Source: Anabaena cylindrica PCC 7122
GTDB lineage: Bacteria > Cyanobacteriota > Cyanobacteriia > Cyanobacteriales > Nostocaceae
NCBI RefSeq assembly: GCF_000317695.1
Contig: NC_019771.1
Location: forward strand, 1,988,001-2,052,000
Length of the DNA stretch: 64,000 nt
Direction: 5' to 3'
The translations under genes and the position numbers were made by a program. This document shows positions 47,653 through 55,401 of the stretch, piece by piece. Positions within the stretch are counted from its first letter, which is position 1. Each line of letters begins with the position of its first letter. Under the pieces are notes generated by a model. It did not search any database. It was not told the origin of the DNA and saw only the letters and a program-made list of their open reading frames with translations.

Positions 47653-47889
47653 ATGAACTTAGATACAATTCAACAAGATATTGCGTCTCTTCCTCCCGAT
47701 GCACAACAAATCATAGTCGAACTCGTAGAAGTCCTGAAAAAACGCTACCTTCAGAATCAACACGAATCTTCAGAAAATTCCTTGCAAGACTGGTCAGACT
47801 TTATCGGTTGCATAGAAGCTGAAACAGACCTCTCTAAAAACTATAAAAACTACTTAGACCGTCAAAAAACGATTTCAAGATTTAGCTAA
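47653..47889 (+). CDS. Antitoxin-like protein with aberrant C-terminus
   Basis: A 78-residue protein starting MNLDTIQQDIASLPPDAQQIIVELVEVLKKRY, an antitoxin helical module, followed by SLQDWSDFIGCIEAETDLSKNYKNYL, the usual antitoxin tail. The final residues DRQKTISRFS come from a deletion junction running into the toxin gene in another frame. The antitoxin part is probably complete. Confidence 0.7.
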   Translation: MNLDTIQQDIASLPPDAQQIIVELVEVLKKRYLQNQHESSENSLQDWSDFIGCIEAETDLSKNYKNYLDRQKTISRFS

Positions 47890-48220
47890 TCAGCAATTTA
47901 TTACAACCTGGTGTGTCGTTACAGAAACTTGCTATTTATTACAAAAAAGAGTAGGAGTAGATGCTCCAAAAATCTTTATTAATAAAATTTCTACAGGAAA
48001 GCTACAAATCTTTGATCTCAAACAACATCATTGCCAGCGTATTGAAGAACTGATGGAAAAATATAAAGATTTACCGATGGATTTAGCTGATGCCTCTCTC
48101 GTTATCCTGGCAGAAGAATTAGGTCATGGACAAATTTTATCGGTTGATTATCGGGACTTTAACACCTATCGTTGGAAAAATACAGAACCGTTCAATAACC
48201 TCTTTCATGAATTTTTATGA
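47857..48220 (+). pseudogene. PIN toxin lacking its N-terminus (deletion)
   Basis: A shifted frame overlapping the end of the antitoxin reads KKRFQDLANQQFITTWCVVTETCYLL, then LPMDLADASLVILAEELGHGQILSVDYRDFNTYRW to a stop at 48220. The N-terminal part with the first catalytic aspartate is missing. A deletion joined the antitoxin end to the toxin interior, so this toxin must be inactive. Confidence 0.78.
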
Positions 48221-48387
48221 CTTAGTGCGATAGCTGCGATTGCCGATCTTGTGGGGTGCGTTAATGGAATTTAACGTACCTTATTACTTGAACGCAGTTC
48301 CTTATAGTGTGATTATGAGAGGGCAAGTAATTTTGCTCCTCCATGCAAAGTTATAATGTGATTGAAGTCAAAAAACTATAATCCGAT

Positions 48388-48588
48388 ATGTCAACCATTG
48401 AACAAATTGAAGCAGCTATTCTAACGCTTCCACCAGAACAATTTCAGCGACTTCGGCAATGGATATTAGACATAGATTACCAACATTGGGACGAGCAGCT
48501 AGAACAAGACATCGCAGACGGCAAACTGGAGGCTTTAGCAGAAGAAGCGATCGCTGAGTTTAAAGCGGGACATTGCCGAGAACTCTGA
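48388..48588 (+). CDS. Antitoxin paired with a RelE/ParE-like toxin, 66 aa
   Basis: The product (MSTIEQIEAAILTLPPEQFQRLRQWILDIDYQHWDEQLEQDIADGKLEALAEEAIAEFKAGHCREL) is an antitoxin of the kind placed ahead of cyanobacterial RelE-type toxins. The next gene starts within its stop codon (TGATG). Confidence 0.85.
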   Translation: MSTIEQIEAAILTLPPEQFQRLRQWILDIDYQHWDEQLEQDIADGKLEALAEEAIAEFKAGHCREL

Positions 48589-48848
48589 TGCACTACACAA
48601 CGAGAAGATTTTGGAAGTGCTATGATGATTTGCCCCCTCAAGTTCAGGAAACAGCAGATCAGTGTTACGAACTTTTGAAAGCTGATCCATCTCATCCATC
48701 ATTACACTTCAAGAAGATTGGTAAAAAATACTGGTCAGTTCGAGCAGGATTAGACTATCGGGCTTTAGGAGTTGAGGTAGAAAGCGGTATTTCTTGGTTT
48801 TGGATCGGAACTCACGCAGAATATGACAAGCTCATTGGTAAGCTTTAA
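48588..48848 (+). CDS. RelE/ParE-like toxin
   Basis: An 86-residue basic protein: TTRRFWKCYDDLPPQVQETADQCYELLKADPSHPSLHFKKIGKKYWSVRAGLDYRALGVEVESGISWFWIGTHAEYDKLI, the RelE/ParE fold ending in a GTHAEYD motif. The ATG at 48588 overlaps the antitoxin stop; a TTG start at 48573 would add five residues and is less likely. Such toxins usually cleave mRNA on the ribosome. Confidence 0.85.
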   Translation: MHYTTRRFWKCYDDLPPQVQETADQCYELLKADPSHPSLHFKKIGKKYWSVRAGLDYRALGVEVESGISWFWIGTHAEYDKLIGKL

Positions 48849-48879
48849 CCAGCAGTCCAGCCAATCTTGTAGGGTGCAT

Positions 48880-49215
48880 TAATGGAATGAATGTAATGCA
48901 CCTGATAATTTCACCGTTAAACATCTTTGAGAAGTGCGATAGCGCAAGCGCTGCTGCAAGCAGTTCGCTCAATTTCCATATTCTTGTGCTTCCTGAACTA
49001 CTATGAAGTGCGATGCCTACGGCGAGCGAAGCTATCGCTAGTTCTGGTTTAAGTGCGATAGCGCAAGCGCTGACTTGTCAGTTCGCTCAAAATCCACTTT
49101 CTTGTGATTCTTTAACTGTGATTAACTGCGATCTCATGGGTAAGCGATCGCTCAAATTTTATTATCTTGTCTTGCGCGATAGCGAAGCGCTGCTGCAAGC
49201 AGTTCGCAATATTTC
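48880..49215. repeat. HIP1-derived repeat cluster 4
   Basis: Palindromes gcgatagcgcaagcgctgct / gcaagcagttcgc and gcgatagcgcaagcgctgac / ttgtcagttcgc, separated by tcaaaatccactttcttgtg-type blocks. No gene; a frame covering the region is an artefact of the repeats. Confidence 0.85.
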
Positions 49216-49219
49216 TAGT

Positions 49220-49603
49220 TTACAATATCAGCGATCGCAATTTGAAGGTTTCTTGAGAATTGAGTTGACGTTTTCCGTCTAATATGTCTAATATTGTTTG
49301 TTCTTGCTCAAAAATCCCTAAAAAATCTCGTATTTCTAAATTATAGTCTTCCATTAATGTTTGTAATAATTCTCCATCAGTTAATTTAGGGAATTGTTCA
49401 TTTTTTTCTTCATAGTCATAAACTAACATTCCTAATACATTTATATAATCTCGATCATCTTGGCTAAGATTTTTTTGATCTAATATTGTATTAATTCTTT
49501 GTTGAGTGATACTTAATTCAAGATCATTTGTAATAGGACGAGGTGCAAATTCTGTAATTAAACTGAGGTAATAAGGGCTAGGGATTGTTAAACCATTCAT
49601 CAT
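49220..49603 (-). CDS. HigA-like antitoxin
   Basis: The product (about 127 aa from the ATG at 49603, which follows an aaggaga ribosome binding site) has a helix-turn-helix-like C-terminal part (LEIRDFLGIFEQEQTILDILDGKRQLNSQETFKLRSLI) and the LSQDDRDYINVLGMLVYDYEEKNE segment of HigA antitoxins. It follows the HigB-like toxin gene with an overlap, the toxin-first order of higBA. Confidence 0.85.
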   Translation of the reverse strand: MMNGLTIPSPYYLSLITEFAPRPITNDLELSITQQRINTILDQKNLSQDDRDYINVLGMLVYDYEEKNEQFPKLTDGELLQTLMEDYNLEIRDFLGIFEQEQTILDILDGKRQLNSQETFKLRSLIL

Positions 49604-49886
49604 TTTTCCAATTCTCCTTATCATAGTCTGCGTGGATTAAAACATCACGAATAAAAATGATTTGTGCCTGATAGTCAATGTAAGTAATTAACCGATAATT
49701 ATTACCACTAATATTAAAAACGGTGAAGTTACCAACTAAATCAGCAGAGGGAAATAGTTGACGTAATTGAGCAAAGTTCTCAATGGAAGACTTAGTTATT
49801 CTGTCATACCATAATAATAAGCTATTTTTAGCTGTTGAGTGTTTTTCCCAAAATTCTCGTAAACTCCTCCGACTAATTACTCGCAT
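49578..49886 (-). CDS. HigB-type toxin
   Basis: A 102-residue protein: MRVISRRSLREFWEKHSTAKNSLLLWYDRI, FPSADLVGNFTVFNISGNNYRLITYIDY and FIRDVLIHADYDKENWKNDEW, matching HigB_toxin mRNA interferases. The ATG at 49886 is preferred over a TTG at 49901. It overlaps the antitoxin start. Confidence 0.9.
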   Translation of the reverse strand: MRVISRRSLREFWEKHSTAKNSLLLWYDRITKSSIENFAQLRQLFPSADLVGNFTVFNISGNNYRLITYIDYQAQIIFIRDVLIHADYDKENWKNDEWFNNP

Positions 49887-49929
49887 GGGTTTAAAAATCA
49901 AAGTTTATATTTTATAATAGCTGATTCAG

Positions 49930-50150
49930 ATACGGTGCATCGCCTAACAAGATCGGCGATTACTAGGTCGCGCTTGGCGATCGCTCAGTATCCATTTCCT
50001 TGTACTTCCTTAACTGCGATCGCTAATATTGGTTAATGCGATAGCGCAAGCGCTGACTTGTCAGTTCGCTCAATATCCATTTCCTTGTACTTCCTTAACT
50101 ATTATTAAATGCGATCGCTAATATTGGCGCTCAATTTCCATTTTCTTGAT
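49930..50150. repeat. HIP1-derived repeat cluster 5
   Basis: Copies of cttccttaactgcgatcgct and the gcgatagcgcaagcgctgac palindrome, between the HigBA and MazEF-like pairs. Confidence 0.85.
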
Positions 50151-50224
50151 CAACCAGGAGGAAATTTAACTTAAATAGAAATATGGGGACTTGATTAACT
50201 GATGTAAAAAACAAAGGAGGCTTT

Positions 50225-50542
50225 ATGAAAGCTGTTGAGTTAGCAGGGACAGTAAACACAAATGGGCAGATTAATTTAGACCAAGCATTAACATTGCCTT
50301 ACGGCAGTCGTGTTAAGGTTATTGTCTTATTACCTGAGTTGATTGATCAGGTAGACGGTGATCAGGAGATATTCCAACCAATAAGCCTAAACAACCCTAA
50401 ACTAATTGATACATTAAAAATGCGGACTTTGATTGAGACAAGCTTAACTGATATGGCAAACGATCCAGAGATCCAAAGAGAGATAGGTCTAATTAATGCT
50501 GAGTTTGAAATCTCTGAACTGGATGGAATAGAAAGGTTGTGA
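50225..50542 (+). CDS. Antitoxin of a MazEF/PemIK-like pair
   Basis: The 105-residue product begins MKAVELAGTVNTNGQINLDQALTLPYGSRVKVIVLLP, an AbrB/SpoVT-like or related strand-rich start, and continues with an acidic helical tail (ETSLTDMANDPEIQREIGLINAEFEISELDGIERL). It overlaps the PemK/MazF-type toxin by 4 bases (GTGA). A strong aaaggagg ribosome binding site lies just upstream. Confidence 0.85.
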   Translation: MKAVELAGTVNTNGQINLDQALTLPYGSRVKVIVLLPELIDQVDGDQEIFQPISLNNPKLIDTLKMRTLIETSLTDMANDPEIQREIGLINAEFEISELDGIERL

Positions 50543-50886
50543 GCGTTCAGCGATCTGAAATTTACTTCGTCAATCTTAATCCAGTTCAAGGTAGAGAACA
50601 AGCAGGAGAGCGTCCTGTTTTAGTGCTTTCTGTAGATGCTATCAATCAATTACCATTAGTCGTTACAGTAGTTGTTGGTACAAAAGGAACAAATATCACC
50701 AAAAACTACCCAACAAATGTGAGGTGTTCACCTGAAGAAACTGGATTGTCAATAGAGACAGTATTTCTTTGCTTTCAAATTCGTTCACTTGATTTAAAGC
50801 GTTTTCCTAGCCAGCCCTCTGGTAAACTCTCAGATGCTAAAATGCAGGACATAGAAACCGTAGTTCGCTATTGTTTGGGACTTTAG
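50539..50886 (+). CDS. MazF/PemK-type mRNA interferase toxin
   Basis: The 115-residue protein has RSEIYFVNLNPVQGREQAGERPVLVLSVDAIN, the PemK/MazF hallmark, and LSIETVFLCFQIRSLDLKRF with the later conserved strand. It starts at GTG within the antitoxin stop. Presumed sequence-specific mRNA cleavage. Confidence 0.92.
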   Translation: MSVQRSEIYFVNLNPVQGREQAGERPVLVLSVDAINQLPLVVTVVVGTKGTNITKNYPTNVRCSPEETGLSIETVFLCFQIRSLDLKRFPSQPSGKLSDAKMQDIETVVRYCLGL

Positions 50887-51030
50887 TGCGATAGCGAAGC
50901 GCTGCTGCAAGCAGATCGCTGATGTTGTAGTTACTGTCTTGATTATCAAGTGATAAAATAAAAAAAGGAATAACAACTACTCACCCCAAGAACATCTTTT
51001 AGACTGCACGGTATCGGAAGAGAAAAAATA

Positions 51031-51321
51031 ATGGCTGAACTCAAACTAAGATCAAAAGATCCAGATTCCCTCAGACGAATTATTGAAAGTGCTTTATCAG
51101 AAAGATTACAAAGTGTAATAGCAGGAATAAAAAGAACAGAAGAACGAATTATAGAATTGGAAACCAAGTATCAATTATCAACAAAGGAATTTATAAACCG
51201 TTTTAATAATGATGAATTATCCCATAATTTTGATTTTGATGAATGGATTGGCGAATCTCGAATGTTGACACATTTACAACAAATGAAAGAGTCTATAGAG
51301 GAGATTGTTTTTGTTAATTGA
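51031..51321 (+). CDS. Small helical antitoxin-like protein (TumA-like)
   Basis: A 96-residue charged, mainly helical protein (IIESALSERLQSVIAGIKRTEERIIELETKYQLSTKEFINRF) with no recognised fold. It directly precedes and overlaps (17 bases) a TumE-like toxin gene and so is probably its antitoxin. Confidence 0.7.
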   Translation: MAELKLRSKDPDSLRRIIESALSERLQSVIAGIKRTEERIIELETKYQLSTKEFINRFNNDELSHNFDFDEWIGESRMLTHLQQMKESIEEIVFVN

Positions 51322-51694
51322 AGATTATTTTCAGCAGATTCAGCTTTTAATTGAATCTTCAGAAATTGTCAAAATATTCAAGATTGAAAGTGAAAAAAGA
51401 GGAATATATGAAGGCTTGATCAGAGGAAAAATTGATTTTCAAGATAATTCTTTGCTGCATTTACGAGAATTTGTCTATGTTGAAGTCTCCATAGATCGAA
51501 AAATGTATAGTTATCAATATATGAATTCAGAAAATAACCTAATTTTTCGTTATGACAATACTGAACATCATCGAAAATTAAATCTCCCTACTTTTCCTCA
51601 TCATAAACATGATGGCAGTGAGAATAATGTGATTAAATCAGATGCTCCTTTTTTAGATGAGGTACTCAATGAGGTTAAAAAAATATTAGGATAG
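51305..51694 (+). CDS. TumE-like toxin (DUF6516)
   Basis: The 129-residue product has the features of TumE family toxins: GKIDFQDNSLLHLREFVYVEVSIDRKMYSYQYMNSENNLIFRYDNTEHHRKLNLPTFPHHKHDG. The PHHKH segment and RYDN are typical. The start is TTG at 51305 or 51311. Its antitoxin is the gene upstream. Confidence 0.78.
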   Translation: MFLLIEDYFQQIQLLIESSEIVKIFKIESEKRGIYEGLIRGKIDFQDNSLLHLREFVYVEVSIDRKMYSYQYMNSENNLIFRYDNTEHHRKLNLPTFPHHKHDGSENNVIKSDAPFLDEVLNEVKKILG

Positions 51695-51850
51695 TGCGAT
51701 CGCTAATATTGGGGAAATGCGATAGCGCAAGCGCTGACTTGTCAGTTCGCTCAAAATCCATTATCTTGTGCTTCCTTAACTGGGATTAACTGCGATTCCT
51801 ACGGAGCGCTTCGCTATCGCCCAAGGCATCACTAGGTTAACATGAGATAG
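51695..51850. repeat. HIP1-derived repeat cluster 6
   Basis: gcgatagcgcaagcgctgac palindrome, tcaaaatccattatcttgtg and the cctacggagcgcttcgctat palindrome half. Confidence 0.8.
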
Positions 51851-51893
51851 CGATCGTATCCTTTCACCAACCCTCAAACGAGGAGATTCTCAA

Positions 51894-52112
51894 ATGCCAT
51901 TGGTTGAACTCATGTCACAAATCCAGACATTGCCCAAAATTGATAAGCTTCGGCTGATGCAGTTTCTCGCCACAGAACTGGTAAAAGAAGAAGATGCAAA
52001 CTTCTTTGTTGCAAATCAAGAGTATCCAGTCTGGTCGCCCTACAATTGCTCTGAGGCTGCCAATATTTTGATGAATCTTCTGGCGACAAAGCAACAAGAA
52101 AAGAATGGTTGA
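51894..52112 (+). CDS. Hypothetical protein ahead of aspartic-protease-like gene, 72 aa
   Basis: A small helical protein (MPLVELMSQIQTLPKIDKLRLMQFLATELVKEED) ending EAANILMNLLATKQQEKNG. Its stop overlaps the start of the aspartic-protease-like gene by 8 bases, so they are one unit. Similar small proteins often precede such protease-like genes in cyanobacteria; role unknown. Confidence 0.65.
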   Translation: MPLVELMSQIQTLPKIDKLRLMQFLATELVKEEDANFFVANQEYPVWSPYNCSEAANILMNLLATKQQEKNG

Positions 52113-52527
52113 CGCTCAAAGATTTCCCTACAAAATTATTGACAGTAGCCTGGGCATGGTGGATAGAATGCCCCATCTGCCTTTGACCCTCGGTTATAAC
52201 GGTCATTCCTTGAAGGTTGAAGGCTTATTGGACACAGGCGCAAGTGTGAATGTTTTGCCCTACGAAATAGGAAAGCAACTAGGTTTTATCTGGGAGAATG
52301 AGACACTCTCGGTTATATTAGCAGGAAATTTGGCTCAATTTGAAGCCCGCGCAGTTGTTGTTGATGCTCAAGTCGGTTCATTCCCAACTATTAACCTGGC
52401 ATTTGCCTGGACACAAGCAACCAATGTGCCTTAGATCTTGGGACAGGCTAATTTCTTCTTTGAGTTTGATGTCTGCTTCTTCCGTGCGCGTTCTGAGTTT
52501 GAAATTCGCCCCAAGCGGGTTGACTAA
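52105..52527 (+). pseudogene. Retropepsin-like aspartic protease with in-frame nonsense codon
   Basis: The catalytic motif is present: GLLDTGASVNVLPYEIGKQLG near residue 40. After AWTQATNVP at residue 109 a TAG (52432) stops the frame, but the same frame continues ILGQANFFFEFDVCFFRARS and EFEIRPKRVD to a TAA at 52525. One substitution thus truncates a protein that should be 140 residues. The truncated form keeps the catalytic motif but loses the ILGQANFFFEFDV conserved end. Confidence 0.82.
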
Positions 52528-52564
52528 AACTGGACATTCACTGTTAAACATCTTTGATAAAAGT

Positions 52565-52680
52565 GATTTCTATGTCGCGCTTTGCGATCGCTCAAAATCC
52601 ATTTTCTTGTGTTTCCTGAACTATTACCTGAACTATTATTAATTGCGATTCCTACGGAGTGCTTCGCTATCGCTCATTAC
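52565..52680. repeat. HIP1-derived repeat cluster 7
   Basis: Contains gcgatcgctcaaaatccatt, ctgaactattac and the cctacggagtgcttcgctat palindrome half just upstream of the recombinase fragment. Confidence 0.78.
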
Positions 52681-52702
52681 TGTAGGCTGAATGGAGTAGC
52701 GG

Positions 52703-52834
52703 AGAGATATATACAGATGGTTTAGAAGGGTGGGAATTGACTTTCAACCTTATGATTTACGCCATGCTTGTGCAATTAGAGCGCATCTTCAGGGAATACC
52801 AATAAAAGCCGCAGCAGACAATTTAGGTCATACA
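52703..52834 (+). pseudogene. Second XisC-like recombinase fragment
   Basis: The 44-codon piece reads RDIYRWFRRVGIDFQPYDLR followed by HACAIRAHLQGIPIKAAADN and LGHT, differing from the intact xisC of this element at four or so residues. It covers the HxxR catalytic box but lacks the rest of the gene and the tyrosine. Directly after LGHT the sequence runs into the repeat module (copy B). Confidence 0.88.
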
Positions 52835-53146
52835 AAGGAATATACGGAAAAATTCTGCATAACACGCCAATAGGGATATTATCTAGAAAAATTCTGCATA
52901 ATTTTGACAAGACTTGCCTGTAATGCTCACTATAAGGTTGTATGTAAAAGTGTCATACGGAAATTTTCCGTATAATAAATAATTATGCCGACTGTGGAAC
53001 CGTGATAAATGTTAAGAGGGTTCTACTTCTTTTTTCCATGAACCATCCGCCATTAAATCCCAGTACTTCGCCCACCTCCTATAGCCCTTCCCTGCATTCA
53101 TGCGACAGCATCCCTACTTTACTCAAATAGAATAAGAAAGCATCCT
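52835..53146. repeat. Repeat module copy B after the recombinase fragment, and start region of the protease gene
   Basis: Contains atatacggaaaaattctgca, tctagaaaaattctgcataa and gcctgtaatgctc, then a dyad cggaaattttccg with tataataaata (52901-52985), related to copies A and C. The remaining 160 bp hold no recognisable gene and lead to the protease ATG. Confidence 0.75.
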
Positions 53147-55003
53147 ATGAAAACATTGACTCGTTTCTCAATGACAACCTCACTTCCTTTATTGACTAGC
53201 AAAAAACTAAAGCAAATATCAGCATTGTTCCTGTTTTCTTCATCGGCAATCAGTACTCTGATTTTCCCCTTAGCCGGTCGCGCCCAAGATATTGGCAAGA
53301 TCGAGCAACCCCTAATTGTTGAACGGAGCAACCTTTGGAGTGCAAGACAAATCTCTGTCTGCTGGGAAACGGGTGGTAACAATGTTGAAAAACAATGGGT
53401 GCGAGATGCGATCGCACAAACCTGGGAAAAAGAAAGCAGTGCTAGATTTATTAACTGGGGCGACTGTCAGAATAATAGCAAGGGAATCAGGATTCAACTT
53501 GCTGACGTTAGACCTCATACCAAAGGGCTAGGAGATGAATTAGACGGCAAGACAAATGGAATGGTTTTGAACATTACCTATGCCAGTTGGCAATCCTCGT
53601 GCCAAGATGGTGGAGCGCAACCGACTGGTTTCAGCAATCCTAATCGAATTCCTTCCAGTACTGAACGTGAATTTTGTACTAAAGTTATTGCATCTCATGA
53701 ATTTGGACATGCACTAGGCTTTGACCATGAGCATACCCGTGATGATAATCCTGATGCAAAATGCTCAGATGATGCTGGCGGTGGCGGTTCTGGTGATTGG
53801 AAAATCACTCCCTATGATTTACGTTCAATTATGAATTACTGTAATCCTGCCTGGAATGGGGATGGTAATCTGAGTGACCGTGATATTGAAGGGTTAGTCC
53901 AACTCTATGGGCGTAATCCTAATTCAGTTGCTAATATTCAATCCGATGTATCGGCAATTAGTCCAGTAGAAGGTGCTTCGACAGTATTTACAGTCGGAGA
54001 AGAAGGCAATATTTGGAGTGCCTATTACGACCCACGTGTTGCGAATCCTCAATGGACAGGAAGTTTTCGCTTGAGTCCGACGAATGCGACTAAATCTAAC
54101 TATGTCACCGCAGTAAGCCCTACTAGAGGGGGTTCAACACTATTCACTGTTGGGACGGACGGAGCAGTTTGGAGCGCATATTACGATCCGCGTGTTGCTA
54201 ATCCTAAATGGACGGGTTGGTTTTCTCTAGGTGGAAAAGTCCGTCCCGGCTCAAAAATTGCTGCTGTCAGTGCCACAGAAGGTGGTGTCTCTTTATTTAT
54301 TGTGGGGAGTGATAATGCCGTATGGAGCGCATATTATGACCCTCGTGTTGCGAATCCCAAGTGGAATGGCTGGTTTTCTCTAGGTGGCAAAGTCCGTTCA
54401 GATGCTGATGTCAAAGCAATTAGCAGTGTAGAAGGTGGAATATCCTTATTTGTGATCGGTTTAGATAGTGCTGTATGGAGCGCATATTATGATCCCCGCG
54501 TTGCGAATCCTAAATGGTCTGATTGGTTCTCTTTAGGTGGGCTAGTCCGTCCTAATACTAACGTTAGTCCTGTTAGTACTACACGGGGTGGAATATCCCT
54601 ATTTACGGTTAGTATAGACAGTGCTGTATGGAGCGCGTATTATGACCCCCGCGTTGCGAATCCTAAATGGTCTGGTTGGTTCTCTTTGGGTGGGCAAGTC
54701 CGTCTTAATACCAACGTTAGTCCTGTTAGTAGTATTGAAGGGGGCGTATCATTATTCACGGTAGGAGTAGACAACAGCGTATGGAGTGCTTACTACGATC
54801 CACGTATTGCTAACGCCAAATGGTCTAATTGGTTCTCTCTAGGGGGTTCCGTACCCACAACTCGGAATGTTAGCGCCATCAGCGCGACAAAAGGTGGTGT
54901 AACTCTTTTTACTAAAGGGAATGACGGGTACATCAGAAGTGCCTACTATGATCCTAGAGTTGCGAATCCTAAATGGACTGACTGGTTTACTGTCGGTCGA
55001 TAA
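53147..55003 (+). CDS. Secreted astacin-like metalloprotease with seven-repeat propeller
   Basis: A 618-residue protein. The N-terminus is a signal peptide ending AGRAQ. The catalytic part (about 60-260) has HEFGHALGFDHEHTRDD (near residue 185) and a Met-turn SIMNY, the astacin/metzincin zinc-protease signature. From about residue 265 to the end are seven repeats of about 47 residues with VWSAYYDPRVANPKW and WFSLGG, each flanked by ISxxxGG-type strands. The pattern suggests a seven-bladed beta-propeller like PLL-type fucose lectins. The repeats probably bind glycans and bring the protease to a target. Other Nostocales strains were not compared. Confidence 0.85.
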   Translation: MKTLTRFSMTTSLPLLTSKKLKQISALFLFSSSAISTLIFPLAGRAQDIGKIEQPLIVERSNLWSARQISVCWETGGNNVEKQWVRDAIAQTWEKESSARFINWGDCQNNSKGIRIQLADVRPHTKGLGDELDGKTNGMVLNITYASWQSSCQDGGAQPTGFSNPNRIPSSTEREFCTKVIASHEFGHALGFDHEHTRDDNPDAKCSDDAGGGGSGDWKITPYDLRSIMNYCNPAWNGDGNLSDRDIEGLVQLYGRNPNSVANIQSDVSAISPVEGASTVFTVGEEGNIWSAYYDPRVANPQWTGSFRLSPTNATKSNYVTAVSPTRGGSTLFTVGTDGAVWSAYYDPRVANPKWTGWFSLGGKVRPGSKIAAVSATEGGVSLFIVGSDNAVWSAYYDPRVANPKWNGWFSLGGKVRSDADVKAISSVEGGISLFVIGLDSAVWSAYYDPRVANPKWSDWFSLGGLVRPNTNVSPVSTTRGGISLFTVSIDSAVWSAYYDPRVANPKWSGWFSLGGQVRLNTNVSPVSSIEGGVSLFTVGVDNSVWSAYYDPRIANAKWSNWFSLGGSVPTTRNVSAISATKGGVTLFTKGNDGYIRSAYYDPRVANPKWTDWFTVGR

Positions 55004-55099
55004 ATCGTGGTCGATTCAATAGACATCTAAACGCAACAATCAGTCATCAAAATTCATATTCTTTCAGTGCGAATGAATAACTGGACTGTAGAACAAATT

Positions 55100-55345
55100 G
55101 CTTTTCGGTGCGATACCTACGGCGTTCGCGAAGCGTCTCGAAGAGAGCGAAGCTATCGCCTTTCTGTACGTCTTGAACGATTAGCACAGAACTTTCTGCA
55201 AATGGCATCTCTCAGTTTGGATGGGGTTAATGGGGAAGCTGTGATTAACTGCGATCGCTAATCTTGTAAGTTGGATTGAAGTATAAAACCCAACAGGTTC
55301 TCTTTTATCCACCAACCTTACTTCAGTGCGATATCTGCGATGGGC
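55100..55345. repeat. HIP1-derived repeat cluster 8
   Basis: Includes cgatacctacggcgttcgcg, aagcgtctcgaagagagcga and taactgcgatcgc repeats. No gene; a small frame (55067-55261) is made of repeat sequence. Confidence 0.78.
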
Positions 55346-55401
55346 GCAGCTATAAACCCTAGAAATCATTGCGTAACTTGCCCATCCAGTGACTCTGTTG
55401 C

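Noticed and set aside
49013..49282. Plus-strand frame of 89 codons
   Set aside because: It is made of HIP1-derived repeats and overlaps the HigA-like gene end; no protein-like composition.
45352..52680. Repeated units in the element could be mistaken for a CRISPR array
   Set aside because: Units are irregular in spacing, HIP1-based and palindromic, with genes between them; no constant repeat with unique spacers and no cas genes.
55067..55261. Plus-strand frame of 64 codons after the protease gene
   Set aside because: Most of it translates palindromic repeat sequence (cctacggcgttcgcgaagcg).
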